Shown here: in pieces, positions 17,969 through 29,302 of the stretch | How the letters are laid out: each line of letters begins with the position of its first letter | How positions within the stretch are numbered: the first letter of the stretch is position 1 | Assembly: GCA_033782935.1 (NCBI GenBank) | Contig: JAWQEG010001234.1 | Location: 373,501 to 437,500 of the forward strand | Source: Petrolisthes cinctipes | Taxonomy: Eukaryota; Arthropoda; Malacostraca; Decapoda; Porcellanidae | Reading direction: 5' to 3' | DNA length: 64,000 nucleotides | Notes under the pieces: generated by a model | Databases searched by the model: none | Told to the model about the DNA's origin: nothing | Seen by the model: the letters and a program-made list of their open reading frames with translations, nothing else | Program-made: the position numbers and the translations under genes

Positions 17969-18351
17969 TCGGACTTTGAGACTGGGTCGTGGAGAGAGAG
18001 GTTGTATGTTTTTGTGCTCTCTCCTCTAGCTGCCAGGGCCTGCCGCACCGGCAGTAGTTTCTTTTTTTTTCACCCTTCTGGTGACGACTAGGTTTAGCTA
18101 GTATTCATTCCCTCCATAGCTGGTAGTAGATATAGTAGGTGTCTATATCTTTATATTGAGATCAACTTTGCCTCCTACCTATGGTGGACTCCCCCACTGA
18201 TAGCTCTGGGTGTGAATAGACACAGACGGACCACCTTAGTGTGGGTTGAGAGGTTGATCTCAAACATTAGTTAATTAGGACTGGTATTATCCTTTTCTGG
18301 TGTTTTCTTTTCCTCTTCCCACTTCCCCCCATCTTGGGGGAAGTGGTTACT

Positions 18352-19665
18352 ATGTTGCCTTCCCTCCCAACCCCTCCTCCGTATAGCGGAGGAGGCGGCC
18401 ATGACCGACCACCACCACGAACCGACGGACGAACCGAGACTCGAACACCCCTCGACATTGACGTGAAAAATGCATCTTTTGTTATGTTACATGCCACTGG
18501 TTCGGCCCCACTAGCCGGCCTCAATCCTTTCATTGTTCAAAAGGTTATTGATGGCTGGGCTGGTGTGGTTGAATCAGTAAAAAAACTTGCATCTGGAGAC
18601 CTCCTAGTAAAAACATTCAATTCTAAACAAGTAGCCACTTTGCTAAAATTACGTCAGATTCACAATTATGAAGTTGAAGCCAAGATTCCTCAAGCCATGA
18701 ATTCCTGCAGGGGAGTAATCACCTGTAGGGATTTAATGATGATGGAAGAAACGGAAATAATTGAGGAAATGAAAAATCAAGATATCATTGACGCTAGATT
18801 CATTACACGATTAGAGGATGGTATAAGGAAGAAGACTGCAACCCTAATTTTGACTTTTGGCAAAGTTTCACTTCCTGAAACTGTCAAAATTGGTTATGAA
18901 ATCGTTAAAGTAAGACCCTTTATCCCCAACCCTCTTAGATGCTTGAACTGTCAGATTTATGGACATGGAAATCGAACTTGTAAGGCTTCTTCTCCAATGT
19001 GTGGCAGGTGCGCGACGCCTGGCCATGTTGAGGAAAAGTGCACATCAGTGGAGCTCTCCTGCTTTCATTGTAAGGGTACTCACTCCACTTCCTCGAGGGA
19101 TTGTCCCAAGTGGAAGCTGGAGAAGGAGGTCTGCTCGGTGAAGGCAGTGCGAGGTATCTCTTATCATGATGCGAGGAAGGCGGTGATGGGATCGCAAGCG
19201 ACCCCATCACCCAATGTCTCGTATGCATCGGCGGTGATATCTCGACCCGTGATGTGTACTATCAGTACTCAGACTGAGTCAGAGCCGAGCGAACAGGCTG
19301 ATCACTCTACTACTACACCTACTATTATTACCCCCTCTAAGACTATTACCAAATCTACTAACTCCTATTCTCAGGCTGCAGCTGCTTTGCAGTCAGAGAA
19401 ACCAAAGAAGAAGTCAGACAAGAAAGATAAAGTTAACTACACCACCCTAAAACCAAAGTCACTTCCTTGCACAAACCCTACTCCCACTTCATCGGGGGAG
19501 AGAAGGGATAGCTCTTCCTCGGTGGAGTCTGGGAGACTCACCATTGATGAGGAAGCAATGGATGTCTCCGGACGCAAGAACCGGGAAAGGTCCCCCGGTA
19601 GCTACTCGCCACGCGGCGGGCGGCACAAGAAGACTAAGCACGCAGGCCGACCCCGTAACTCTTAA
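18352..19665 (+). CDS. Family B ORF1 protein, copy B3
   Basis: 437 residues, identical in sequence to the B2 ORF1 product, with the same ATG placed 5 nt after the perfect hairpin and the same three zinc knuckles. Identity of a whole ORF between neighbouring copies whose ORF2 regions differ points to gene conversion, unequal exchange or a shared recombinant source. Confidence 0.88.
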   Translation: MLPSLPTPPPYSGGGGHDRPPPRTDGRTETRTPLDIDVKNASFVMLHATGSAPLAGLNPFIVQKVIDGWAGVVESVKKLASGDLLVKTFNSKQVATLLKLRQIHNYEVEAKIPQAMNSCRGVITCRDLMMMEETEIIEEMKNQDIIDARFITRLEDGIRKKTATLILTFGKVSLPETVKIGYEIVKVRPFIPNPLRCLNCQIYGHGNRTCKASSPMCGRCATPGHVEEKCTSVELSCFHCKGTHSTSSRDCPKWKLEKEVCSVKAVRGISYHDARKAVMGSQATPSPNVSYASAVISRPVMCTISTQTESEPSEQADHSTTTPTIITPSKTITKSTNSYSQAAAALQSEKPKKKSDKKDKVNYTTLKPKSLPCTNPTPTSSGERRDSSSSVESGRLTIDEEAMDVSGRKNRERSPGSYSPRGGRHKKTKHAGRPRNS

Positions 19666-19671
19666 ATCGCC

Positions 19672-22600
19672 ATGTTCACTGTACTACAGTGGAATTGTAG
19701 AAGTCTTGGGAATAAATTGAACAACATATCAATATTATTACACACACACAGGCCAGACGTCGTCTGTTTACAGGAGACAGGGTTGGAGAATCACTCTGAC
19801 CCAACACAATTTAAACACTACAACGCATACAGGAGAAACGATGGACACGGAGTAGCAATATACACACACAAATCACATCCACAGACACAAATAACATTAA
19901 ACACTACTCTGGAAGCCGTTGCTTGCAGAGTGAAATTACACAACACCTACATATCCATCTGCTCTCTTTACTGTCCGCCACGCGGCCCCATTGACAGTGA
20001 TTCATTTCATAATTTATTTAGTCAACTACATGGTAAAAAATTGGTACTGGGCGACTTTAATGCCCATCACTGTCAGTGGGGAAGCTTAAGAACTGATGCT
20101 CGCGGAGGGCAGATGGCAGACATTATACTACAATCCAACCTCTGCCTCCTGAACGATGGCCAAGCCACCAGGGTTGACGATCGTTCTGGCAACTTTTCGT
20201 CTATCGATTTGTCTCTGGCCTCCACGGATATACACCAGGATTTTTCTTGGCATCCTGAGTCCGACTCCCTTGGTAGTGACCACTTTCCCATCTGTCTCTC
20301 TTATTCAAGTCATACAGTTTCGGCCCCTTTGGTGCCAAAGTTCAATTTTAAGAGAGCAGATTGGGGGTCTTTCGGGAGGATCGTCGACCTAGATATGTCC
20401 GGGGAGACCATAGATGAAAAGATGCGAAATTTAACACAAAACATCTTACACGCAGCCGAGGTTGCTATTCCCAAAACCTCTATAATTCGAAATAAGCGTG
20501 AAGCACATTGGTGGTCAACGGATTGCCGAGAGGCATTAAGGAAGCGTAATAGGAGATACAGGATTTTTGACAAACAGCCCACTCAGAACAACTTTATAGC
20601 TTACAAACGGGCGAGGGCTGAGGCAAGGAGAGTAATTAATAGAGCTAAAAGGGACTCTTGGCGGTCGTTTGTGTCCACGGTGAATCGTTTTACACCACTT
20701 ACAAAAGTCTGGTCCACTATAAAGATACTAAATAACAAACGCCCGTATACCCCCATCACCACTCTTCAAGTGGATAATAACATCTACGACGATCCCGTGG
20801 ACGTAGCAAACGTACTTGCTAGGAGTTTCTCAAAAGTAAGTAGTTCAGCCAATTACGACCAACGTTTTCTCCATCACAAACGTACGGCTGAACTACAAGA
20901 GATAGACTTTGCCACAGAAGACGTAGACTACCCATACAACCGGGAGTTTACGATAGACGAACTTCTCCTTGCCCTAAGATCCTGTAAAGACACCAGTCCT
21001 GGACCTGACACCATCACGTACGGTATGATCCGGCATCTTGGCCAGGATAACCTGGTCAAGTTGCTAGCAGTGTTCAATGAGATTTGGGTGTCTAACATCT
21101 TCCCAAACTCATGGCACTTTGCGTGGGTCATACCGATACCTAAACAGTCTGGTCGTCTTGTGAATCCCAGTTCATTTCGACCTATTGCGTTGACTTCTTG
21201 CCTCTGTAAAGTCATGGAAAGAATGATAAATAATAGGCTACTTTTTGTTTTAGAAGCGAAGGGTTTATTGAGTGATCGACAATGTGGCTTCCGGAGACAC
21301 CGGAGCACAGTTGATCACTTGATGAACCTGGAACATTGCATTTCAAAGGCATTTGCCAATAAAGAATTCATGGTAGGGGTGTTCTTGGACATCCATAAAG
21401 CCTATGACATGACATGGCGACACGGTATTCTGATGAAGCTTCACGGTTATGGTTTAAGAGGTAATTTGCCCATTTTCATCAACAACTTTTTGCGTGACAG
21501 AACTTTTTCTGTCACCCTTCCCTGTAATGTAACATCGGACATTTTTGTCCAAGAGAACGGTGTGCCACAGGGAAGCGTGCTTAGTCCAACACTTTTTAAC
21601 ATCATGATCAATGATATTCTGTCATCAGCTCTAGTTCCCAGGAATCTTAAATACTCGTTGTATGCTGATGATTGTGCAATGTGGCACTCGTCACCTAATG
21701 CACAGTTTTCAGTAGGACGGATTCAAGCAGCGCTTGATTCTGTCCACCAATGGGCCTTACAGTGGGGCTTTAAGTTTTCCGTTCCTAAGTGTACCGGAGT
21801 AATTTTCAGTAAACGTAGAGTACCTCAATTTAACGTAACGTTAGATGGCCAACCGGTACCATTTCATAATTCTGTTAAATTTTTAGGAATTCATTTTGAC
21901 CAGAGATTAAATTTTACACATCATGTTAATAATTTGCTTGTTCGTTGTGAAAAACCTTTAAATGTCCTTAAGTACCTATCAGGTACCACATGGGGAGCCG
22001 ACAGGAAATCTTTATTAATGGTGTATAAGACCCTTATTCGTACAAAGCTAGACTATGGCTCACAGGTGTATGGATCGGCATCAGATACAACATTAGGAAG
22101 ATTGGATGTGTACCAGAATAAATGTTTACGTGTGTGTTTGGGAGCTCTGAAGTGTACACGTGTAGCTAGGATGGAGGTGGAGGCGAACATACCTCCTCTC
22201 CGACTTCGACGGGATCAACTCGCCATCAACACCGCCATGTCCACCATCCGGAAGTCGGAGATCGGTAACATAGCCAGTGCCTCCCTTCAACAACATCACT
22301 ACCTTCACCACGGAAGACGGAGGCCACTGGCTGTGCGCCTCCACCAGCTACAACAACAACTACAAATAGACCTCGGGGACTGTGATAAGTTTACCATCAG
22401 CAAGATACCACCGTGGGAGACACCCAACTTCGGCGTCAACACATCGTGGTTACCATCATCGAATGAAAAGGCGCCGGAGTTGGAGATACACCACCTGTTT
22501 GGTGGTATCATCCGCAGTCACCTGGGGTCTCATCACGTGTACACTGACGGCTCCAAGTCAGATGAAAGTGTGGGTGCGAGTGTATGGTCGAGTGAATGTG

Positions 22601-23352
22601 AAATTAGGTACAGGTTGCCGATACATACATCTGTGTTTACAGCAGAAATTTTTGCAATTGACAAAGCCATAGACTATGCATTAAATTCTCGTTATAATTC
22701 AATAGTCATTTTCTCAGACTCCAAGTCAGCCCTTCAGGCAATTAACTCATGTCAAACTATTTCCAATGAAATCCAGGGTCGCATCATTAATAAGTTGCAC
22801 TTATGCAACAAGTCCTTCACTCTGATCTGGGTGCCCGGGCATTGTCGTATTTATGGCAATGAACGGGCAGACTTACTTGCAAAATCGGCTGTAGAGCTCG
22901 AGGTTACTTGGGACGTCCCTCGTGATTTACAGTCGTGTCTATCCCTCGGAAAGAAATCAATTAATCTTCTGTGGCAAGGTCAGTGGACCAGACTAAACAT
23001 CTCTACCATCAAGCCTCAACTGGGTAATTGGGCCACTGCCAACCGGCCCAATAGACAAGAAGAAAGAATCCTCGCAAGAGTGCGAACCAACTGCACCAGG
23101 ATAACACACCTAGAACCATATATAGACAAACGTTTTCCACCGCATTGTAACACCTGCAATGCGGTGTTATCTATCAGTCATATCATCCTGCATTGTCGGC
23201 GATTTGTGGGGGAACGTGCTTCCCTCATAAGTTACTGCGATGCAGTAAAAGTCCCCTTCACACTCTCAGCTCTCTTAGGTGATGGGGATGGTGGTGTGAC
23301 TGATAAATTGATGACTTTCTTGAGGGAGACCGAACTGATCAGAGTGATGTGA
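19672..23352 (+). CDS. Family B ORF2 polyprotein, copy B3
   Basis: 1226 residues, uninterrupted, with the same domain order and intact motifs: GDFNAHH, YADDCAMW, YTDGSKSDE, FSDSKSA, NERADLLAK and the C-terminal CCHC. It differs from B2 at roughly two dozen residues (for example KSH for KSY near residue 68, and AEIFAI for AELFAI in RNase H, where the catalytic Glu is kept). The ATG again lies 6 nt beyond the ORF1 stop, in the same frame. Confidence 0.93.
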   Translation: MFTVLQWNCRSLGNKLNNISILLHTHRPDVVCLQETGLENHSDPTQFKHYNAYRRNDGHGVAIYTHKSHPQTQITLNTTLEAVACRVKLHNTYISICSLYCPPRGPIDSDSFHNLFSQLHGKKLVLGDFNAHHCQWGSLRTDARGGQMADIILQSNLCLLNDGQATRVDDRSGNFSSIDLSLASTDIHQDFSWHPESDSLGSDHFPICLSYSSHTVSAPLVPKFNFKRADWGSFGRIVDLDMSGETIDEKMRNLTQNILHAAEVAIPKTSIIRNKREAHWWSTDCREALRKRNRRYRIFDKQPTQNNFIAYKRARAEARRVINRAKRDSWRSFVSTVNRFTPLTKVWSTIKILNNKRPYTPITTLQVDNNIYDDPVDVANVLARSFSKVSSSANYDQRFLHHKRTAELQEIDFATEDVDYPYNREFTIDELLLALRSCKDTSPGPDTITYGMIRHLGQDNLVKLLAVFNEIWVSNIFPNSWHFAWVIPIPKQSGRLVNPSSFRPIALTSCLCKVMERMINNRLLFVLEAKGLLSDRQCGFRRHRSTVDHLMNLEHCISKAFANKEFMVGVFLDIHKAYDMTWRHGILMKLHGYGLRGNLPIFINNFLRDRTFSVTLPCNVTSDIFVQENGVPQGSVLSPTLFNIMINDILSSALVPRNLKYSLYADDCAMWHSSPNAQFSVGRIQAALDSVHQWALQWGFKFSVPKCTGVIFSKRRVPQFNVTLDGQPVPFHNSVKFLGIHFDQRLNFTHHVNNLLVRCEKPLNVLKYLSGTTWGADRKSLLMVYKTLIRTKLDYGSQVYGSASDTTLGRLDVYQNKCLRVCLGALKCTRVARMEVEANIPPLRLRRDQLAINTAMSTIRKSEIGNIASASLQQHHYLHHGRRRPLAVRLHQLQQQLQIDLGDCDKFTISKIPPWETPNFGVNTSWLPSSNEKAPELEIHHLFGGIIRSHLGSHHVYTDGSKSDESVGASVWSSECEIRYRLPIHTSVFTAEIFAIDKAIDYALNSRYNSIVIFSDSKSALQAINSCQTISNEIQGRIINKLHLCNKSFTLIWVPGHCRIYGNERADLLAKSAVELEVTWDVPRDLQSCLSLGKKSINLLWQGQWTRLNISTIKPQLGNWATANRPNRQEERILARVRTNCTRITHLEPYIDKRFPPHCNTCNAVLSISHIILHCRRFVGERASLISYCDAVKVPFTLSALLGDGDGGVTDKLMTFLRETELIRVM

Positions 23353-23675
23353 CTTTTTATTACTATTGTTACCATTATGTATGACTATTTCTCAATTATG
23401 AATATTATAAATTATGTGTTGTATATATTGTATATTATGATGTATTAGCTAGGTTTAGCGATTGTCTAAAATAGGTTTAGCGATTTGTCTGTCTAGGTTT
23501 AGCGATTGGCTGGAATAGGTATTAGTCTAGTTAGCTATTGGTTGAGTAGGTACATAGATTAGTTTATTAGCTAGGATGTAAGATTAAGAAATTTTATTTG
23601 TATGAATGTACAAAACAAAAATTGTATATGGTTTAGTTAAAATGTAATAATAATAATAATAATAATGATAATAAC

Positions 23676-23718
<43 letters not shown>

Positions 23719-23769
23719 TATGCATAAAAATAATATGCAAACATTTAAAAAAAAAATATTAATAAATAA

Positions 23770-23815
<46 letters not shown>

Positions 23816-23849
23816 CTTAATGACCAACACCAAGGTCGATAGGCCAGGG

Positions 23850-23891
<42 letters not shown>
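23353..23891 (+). other. B3 3' UTR, AAT microsatellite, terminal stem-loop and poly(A)
   Basis: Three TAGGTTTAGCGATT motifs lie at about 23450-23508. An (AAT)n tract at 23645-23716 is followed by a long A run. The stem-loop at 23813-23845 carries one change in the loop-proximal stem (CAAGGTC for CATGGTC), and poly(A) follows. Confidence 0.72.
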
Positions 23892-23895
<4 letters not shown>

Positions 23896-23900
23896 AAGTC
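23892..23900 (+). repeat. Target-site copy TTGAAAGTC between B3 and B4
   Basis: Identical 9-mer between the B3 poly(A) and the start of B4, which reads TCGGAGGACTTTG (a few extra bases relative to B2 and B3). Confidence 0.8.
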
Positions 23901-24286
23901 TCGGAGGACTTTGAGACTGGGTCGTGGAGAGAGAGGTTGTATGTTTTTATGCTCTCTCCTCTAGCTGCCAGGGCCTGCCGCACCGGCAGTAGTTTCTTTT
24001 TTTTCGCCCTTCTGGTGACGACTAGGCTTAGCTAGTATTCATTCCCTCCATAGCTGGTAGTAGATATAGTAGGTGTCTATATCTTTATATTGAGATCAAC
24101 TTTGCCTCCTGCCTATGGTGGACTCCCCCACTGATAGCTCTGGGTGTGGTTGAACACAGTCGGACCACCTTAGTGTGGGTTGAGAGGTTGATCTCAATCA
24201 TTAGTTAATTAGGGCTGGTATAAATCCCTCTCTGGTGTTTTCTTTTCCTCTTCCCACTTCCCCCCATCTTGGGGGAAGTGGTTACT

Positions 24287-25615
24287 ATGTTGCCTTCCCT
24301 CCCAACCCCTCCTCCGTATAGCGGAGGAGGCGGCCATGACCGACCACCACCACGAACTAACGAACCACGGAATGACGGACGAACCGAGACTCGAACACCC
24401 CTTGACATTGACGTGAAAAATGCATCATTTGTTATGTTACATGCCACTGGTTCGGCCCCACTAGCCGGCCTCAATCCTTTCATTGTTCAAAAGGTAATTG
24501 ATGGCTGGGCTGGTGTGGTTGAATCAGTAAAAAAACTTGCATCTGGAGACCTCCTAGTAAAAACATTTAATTCAAAACAAGTAGCCACTTTGCTAAAATT
24601 ACGTCAGATTCACAATTATGAAGTTGAAGCCAAGATTCCTCAAGCCATGAATTCCTGCAGGGGAGTAATCACCTGTAGGGATTTAATGATGATGGAAGAA
24701 ACGGAAATAATTGAGGAAATGAGGAACCAAGATATTATTGATGCTAGATTCATAACTCGTTTAGAGGATGGTATAAGGAAGAAGACTGCAACACTCATTT
24801 TGACTTTTGGCAAAGTTTCACTTCCTGAAACTGTCAAAATTGGTTATGAAATCGTTAAAGTAAGACCCTTTATCCCCAACCCTCTTAGATGCTTGAATTG
24901 TCAGATTTATGGACACGGAAATCGAACTTGTAAGGCTTCTTCTCAAGTGTGTGGCAGGTGCGCGACGTCTGGCCATGCTGAGGAAAAGTGCACATCAGTG
25001 GAGCTCTCCTGCTTTCATTGTAAGGGTACTCACTCCACTTCCTCGAGGGATTGTCCCAAGTGGAAGCTGGAGAAGGAGGTCTGCTCAGTGAAGGCAGTGC
25101 GAGGTATCTCCTATCATGATGCGAGGAAGGCGGTGATGGGATCGCAAGCGACCCCATCACCCAATGTCTCGTATGCATCGGCGGTGATATCTCGACCCGT
25201 GATGTGTACCATTAGTACTCAGACTGAGTCAGAGCCGAGCGAACAGGCTGATCACTCTACTACTACACCTACTATTATTACCCCCTCTAAGACTATTACC
25301 AAATCTACTAACTCCTATTCTCAGGCTGCAGCTGCTTTGCAGTCAGAGAAACAAAAGAAGAAGTCAGACAAGAAAGATAAAGTAAACTACACCACCCTAA
25401 AACCAAAGTCACTTCCTTGCACACACCCTACTCCCACTTCATCGGGGGAGAGAAGGGATAGCTCTTCCTCGGTGGAGTCTGGGAGACTCACCATTGATGA
25501 GGAAGCAATGGATGTCTCCGGACGCAAGAACCGGGAAAGGTCCCCCGGTAGCTACTCGCCACGCGGCGGGCGGCACAAGAAGACTAAGCACGCAGGCCGA
25601 CCCCGTAACTCTTAA
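24287..25615 (+). CDS. Family B ORF1 protein, copy B4
   Basis: 442 residues, five longer than in B2 and B3 because of a 15-nt in-frame insertion after the N-terminal PPPRT motif (adds NEPRN). The three zinc knuckles are kept, with small changes (SSQVCGRC for SSPMCGRC). Hairpins around the ATG are conserved, as are the stop and the in-frame 6-nt gap to ORF2. Confidence 0.88.
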   Translation: MLPSLPTPPPYSGGGGHDRPPPRTNEPRNDGRTETRTPLDIDVKNASFVMLHATGSAPLAGLNPFIVQKVIDGWAGVVESVKKLASGDLLVKTFNSKQVATLLKLRQIHNYEVEAKIPQAMNSCRGVITCRDLMMMEETEIIEEMRNQDIIDARFITRLEDGIRKKTATLILTFGKVSLPETVKIGYEIVKVRPFIPNPLRCLNCQIYGHGNRTCKASSQVCGRCATSGHAEEKCTSVELSCFHCKGTHSTSSRDCPKWKLEKEVCSVKAVRGISYHDARKAVMGSQATPSPNVSYASAVISRPVMCTISTQTESEPSEQADHSTTTPTIITPSKTITKSTNSYSQAAAALQSEKQKKKSDKKDKVNYTTLKPKSLPCTHPTPTSSGERRDSSSSVESGRLTIDEEAMDVSGRKNRERSPGSYSPRGGRHKKTKHAGRPRNS

Positions 25616-25621
25616 ATCGCC

Positions 25622-28600
25622 ATGTTCACTGTACTACAGTGGAATTGTAGAAGTCTTGGGAATAAATTGAACAACATATCAATATTATTACACACACACA
25701 GGCCAGACGTCGTCTGTTTACAGGAGACAGGGTTGGAGAATCACTCTGACCCAACACAATTTAAACATTACAACGCATACAGGAGAAACGATGGACACGG
25801 AGTAGCAATATACACACACAAATCACATCCACAGACACAAATAACATTAAACACTACTCTGGAAGCCGTTGCTTGCAGAGTGAAATTACACAACACCTAC
25901 ATATCCATCTGCTCTCTTTACTGTCCGCCACGCGGCCCCATTGACAGTGATTTATTTCATAATTTATTTGCTCAACTAACTGGTAAAAAATTAATACTGG
26001 GCGATTTTAATGCCCATCACTGTCAGTGGGGAAGCTTAAGAACTGATGCTCGCGGAGGGCAGATGGCAGACATTATATTACAATCCAACCTCTGCCTCCT
26101 GAACGATGGCCAAGCCACCAGGGTTGACGATCGTTCTGGCAACTTTTCGGCCATCGATTTGTCTCTGGCCTCCCCGGATATACACCAGGATTTTTCTTGG
26201 CATCCTGAGTCCGACTCCCTTGGTAGTGACCACTTTCCCATCTGTCTCTCTTATTCAAGTCATACTGTTTCGGCCCCTTTGGTGCCAAAGTTTAATTTTA
26301 AGAGAGCAGATTGGGGGTCTTTCGGGAGGATCGTCGACCTAGATATATCTGGGGAGACCATAGATGAAAAGATGCGAAATTTAACACAAAACATCTTACA
26401 CGCAGCCGAGGTTGCTATTCCCAAAACCTCTATAATTCGAAATAAGCGTGAAGCACATTGGTGGTCAACGGATTGCCGAGAGGCATTAAGGAAACGTAAT
26501 AGGAGATACAGGATTTTTGACAAACAGCCCACTCAGAACAACTTTATAGCTTACAAACGGGCGAGGGCTGAGGCAAGGAGAGTAATTAATAGAGCTAAAA
26601 GGGACTCTTGGCGGTCGTTTGTGTCCACGGTGAATCGTTTTACACCACTTACAAAAGTCTGGTCCACTATAAAGATACTAAATAACAAACGCCCGTATAC
26701 TCCCATCACCACTCTTCAAGTGGATAATAACATCTACGACGATCCCGTGGACGTAGCAAACGTACTTGCTAGGAGTTTCTCAAAAGTAAGTAGTTCAGCC
26801 AATTACGACCAACGTTTTCTCCATCACAAACGTACGGCTGAACTACAAGAGATAGACTTTGCCACAGAAGACGTAGACTACCCATACAACCGGGAGTTTA
26901 CGATTGACGAACTTCTCCTTGCCCTAAGATCCTGTAAAGACACCAGTCCTGGACCTGACACCATCACGTACGGTATGATCCGGCATCTTGGCCAGGATAA
27001 CCTGGTCAAGTTGCTAGCAGTGTTCAATGAGATTTGGGTGTCTAACACCTTCCCAGACTCATGGCACTTTGCGTGGATCATACCGATACCTAAACAGTCT
27101 GGTCGTCTTATGAATCCCAGTTCATTTCGACCTATTGCGTTGACTTCCTGCCTCTGTAAAGTCATGGAAAGAATGATAAATAATAGGCTACTTTTTGTTT
27201 TAGAAGCGAAGGGTTTATTGAGTGATCGACAATGTGGCTTCCGGAAACACCGGAGCACAGTTGATCACTTGATGAACCTGGAACATTGCATTTCAAAGGC
27301 ATTTGCCAATAAAGAATTCATGGTAGGGGTGTTCTTGGACATCCATAAAGCCTATGACATGACATGGCGACACGGTATTTTGATGAAGCTTCACGGTTAT
27401 GGTTTAAGAGGTAATTTGCCCATTTTCATCAACAACTTTTTGCGTGACAGAACCTTTTCTGTCACCCTTCCCTGTAATGTAACATCGGACATTGTTGTCC
27501 AAGAGAACGGGGTGCCACAGGGAAGCGTGCTTAGTCCAACACTTTTTAACATCATGATCAATGATATTCTGTCATCAGCTCTAGTTCCCAGGAATCTTAA
27601 ATACTCGTTGTATGCTGATGATTGTGCAATGTGGCACTCGTCACGTAATGCACAGTTTTCAGTAGGACGGATTCAAGCAGCGCTTGATTCTGTCCACCAA
27701 TGGGCCTTACAGTGGGGCTTTAAGTTTTCCGTTCCTAAGTGTACCGGAGTAATTTTCAGTAAACGTAGAGTACCTCAAATTAACGTAACGTTAGATGGCC
27801 AACCGGTACCATTTCATAATTCTGTTAAATTTTTAGGAATTCATTTTGACCAAAGATTAAATTTTACACATCATATTAATAACTTGCTTGTTCGTTGTGA
27901 AAAACCTTTAAATGTCCTTAAGTACCTATCAGGTACCACATGGGGAGCCGACAGGAAATCTTTATTAATGGTGTATAAGACCCTTATTCGTACAAAGCTA
28001 GACTATGGCTCACAGGTGTATGGGTCGGCATCAGATACAACACTAGGAAGATTGGATGTGTACCAGAATAAATGTTTACGTGTGTGTTTGGGAGCTCTGA
28101 AGTGTACACGTGTAGCTAGGATGGAGGTGGAGGCGAACATACCTCCTCTCCGACTTCGACGGGATCAACTCGCCATCAACACCGCTATGACAACGATCCG
28201 GAAGTCGGAGATCGGCAACGTAGCCAGTGCCTCCCTCCAACAACATGACTACCTTCAGCACGGAAGACGGAGGCCACTGGCTGTGCGCCTCCACCTGCTA
28301 GCTGAACAACTACAAATAGATCTCGGGGACTGCGACAATTTCATCATCACCAAGATACCACCGTGGGAGACACCCAACTTCGGCGTCAACACATCGTGGT
28401 TACCATCATCGAAAGAAAAGGCGCCGGAGTTGGAGATACACCACCTGTTTGGTGGTATAGTCCGCAGTCACCTGGGGTCTCATCACGTGTACACTGACGG
28501 CTCCAAGTCAAATGAAAGTGTGGGTGCGAGTGTATGGTCGAGTGAATGTGATATTAAGTACAGATTGCCGATCCATACGTCTGTGTTTACAGCTGAACTT

Positions 28601-29302
28601 TTTGCTATAGACAAAGCCATAGACTATGCACTAAATTCTCGACATAATTCAATAGTAATTTTCTCAGACTCCAAGTCAGCCCTTCAGGCAATTAACTCAT
28701 GTCAAACCATTTCTAATGAAATCCAGGGTCGCATCATTAATAAGTTGCACTTATGCAACAAGTCCTTCACTCTGATCTGGGTGCCCGGGCATTGTCGTAT
28801 TTATGGCAATGAACGGGCAGACTTACTTGCGAAATCGGCTGTAGAGCTCGAGGAGATTTGGGACGTCCCTCGTGATCTACAGTCGTGTCTATCCCTAGGA
28901 AAGAAATCAATTAATCTTCTGTGGCAAGGTCAGTGGACCAGACTTAACATCAACACCATCAAGCCTCAACTGGGTAATTGGGCCACTGCCAACAGGCCCA
29001 ATAGATTAGAAGAACGTATCCTGGCAAGATTGAGAACCAACTGCACCAGAATAACTCATCTAGAACCATATATAGACAAACGTTTTCCACCGCATTGTAA
29101 CACCTGCAATGCGGTGTTATCTATCAGTCATATCATCCTGCATTGTCGGCGATTTGTGGGGGAACGTGCTTCCCTCATAAGTTACTGTGATGCAGTAAAA
29201 GTCCCCTTCACACTCTCAGCTCTCTTAGGTGATGGGGATGGTGGTGTGACTGATAAATTGATGACTTTCTTGAGGGAGACCGAACTGATCAGAGTGATGT
29301 GA
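25622..29302 (+). CDS. Family B ORF2 polyprotein, copy B4
   Basis: 1226 residues, uninterrupted, with all endonuclease, RT and RNase H catalytic motifs. The segment just before RNase H (about residues 855-915; 28180-28370) is the most diverged from B2 and B3. A substitution of F to V (TSDIVVQ) lies just before the RT NGVPQGSV motif. This linker is also where family A carries its GC-rich repeat insert, so it is a tolerant region in both families. Confidence 0.93.
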   Translation: MFTVLQWNCRSLGNKLNNISILLHTHRPDVVCLQETGLENHSDPTQFKHYNAYRRNDGHGVAIYTHKSHPQTQITLNTTLEAVACRVKLHNTYISICSLYCPPRGPIDSDLFHNLFAQLTGKKLILGDFNAHHCQWGSLRTDARGGQMADIILQSNLCLLNDGQATRVDDRSGNFSAIDLSLASPDIHQDFSWHPESDSLGSDHFPICLSYSSHTVSAPLVPKFNFKRADWGSFGRIVDLDISGETIDEKMRNLTQNILHAAEVAIPKTSIIRNKREAHWWSTDCREALRKRNRRYRIFDKQPTQNNFIAYKRARAEARRVINRAKRDSWRSFVSTVNRFTPLTKVWSTIKILNNKRPYTPITTLQVDNNIYDDPVDVANVLARSFSKVSSSANYDQRFLHHKRTAELQEIDFATEDVDYPYNREFTIDELLLALRSCKDTSPGPDTITYGMIRHLGQDNLVKLLAVFNEIWVSNTFPDSWHFAWIIPIPKQSGRLMNPSSFRPIALTSCLCKVMERMINNRLLFVLEAKGLLSDRQCGFRKHRSTVDHLMNLEHCISKAFANKEFMVGVFLDIHKAYDMTWRHGILMKLHGYGLRGNLPIFINNFLRDRTFSVTLPCNVTSDIVVQENGVPQGSVLSPTLFNIMINDILSSALVPRNLKYSLYADDCAMWHSSRNAQFSVGRIQAALDSVHQWALQWGFKFSVPKCTGVIFSKRRVPQINVTLDGQPVPFHNSVKFLGIHFDQRLNFTHHINNLLVRCEKPLNVLKYLSGTTWGADRKSLLMVYKTLIRTKLDYGSQVYGSASDTTLGRLDVYQNKCLRVCLGALKCTRVARMEVEANIPPLRLRRDQLAINTAMTTIRKSEIGNVASASLQQHDYLQHGRRRPLAVRLHLLAEQLQIDLGDCDNFIITKIPPWETPNFGVNTSWLPSSKEKAPELEIHHLFGGIVRSHLGSHHVYTDGSKSNESVGASVWSSECDIKYRLPIHTSVFTAELFAIDKAIDYALNSRHNSIVIFSDSKSALQAINSCQTISNEIQGRIINKLHLCNKSFTLIWVPGHCRIYGNERADLLAKSAVELEEIWDVPRDLQSCLSLGKKSINLLWQGQWTRLNINTIKPQLGNWATANRPNRLEERILARLRTNCTRITHLEPYIDKRFPPHCNTCNAVLSISHIILHCRRFVGERASLISYCDAVKVPFTLSALLGDGDGGVTDKLMTFLRETELIRVM

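Larger units (their letters stand above)
17969..23891 (+). mobile_element. Non-LTR retrotransposon, family B, copy B3 (full length)
   Basis: A 5.92-kb complete copy. Its first ~1.9 kb (5' UTR, all of ORF1 and about 200 nt of ORF2) is identical by eye to B2. From about 19876 onward it differs from B2 at scattered sites and shares several variants with B4 (for example CACATCCACAGACAC). An extra A-rich expansion precedes its terminal stem-loop (about 23773-23812). Confidence 0.92.
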
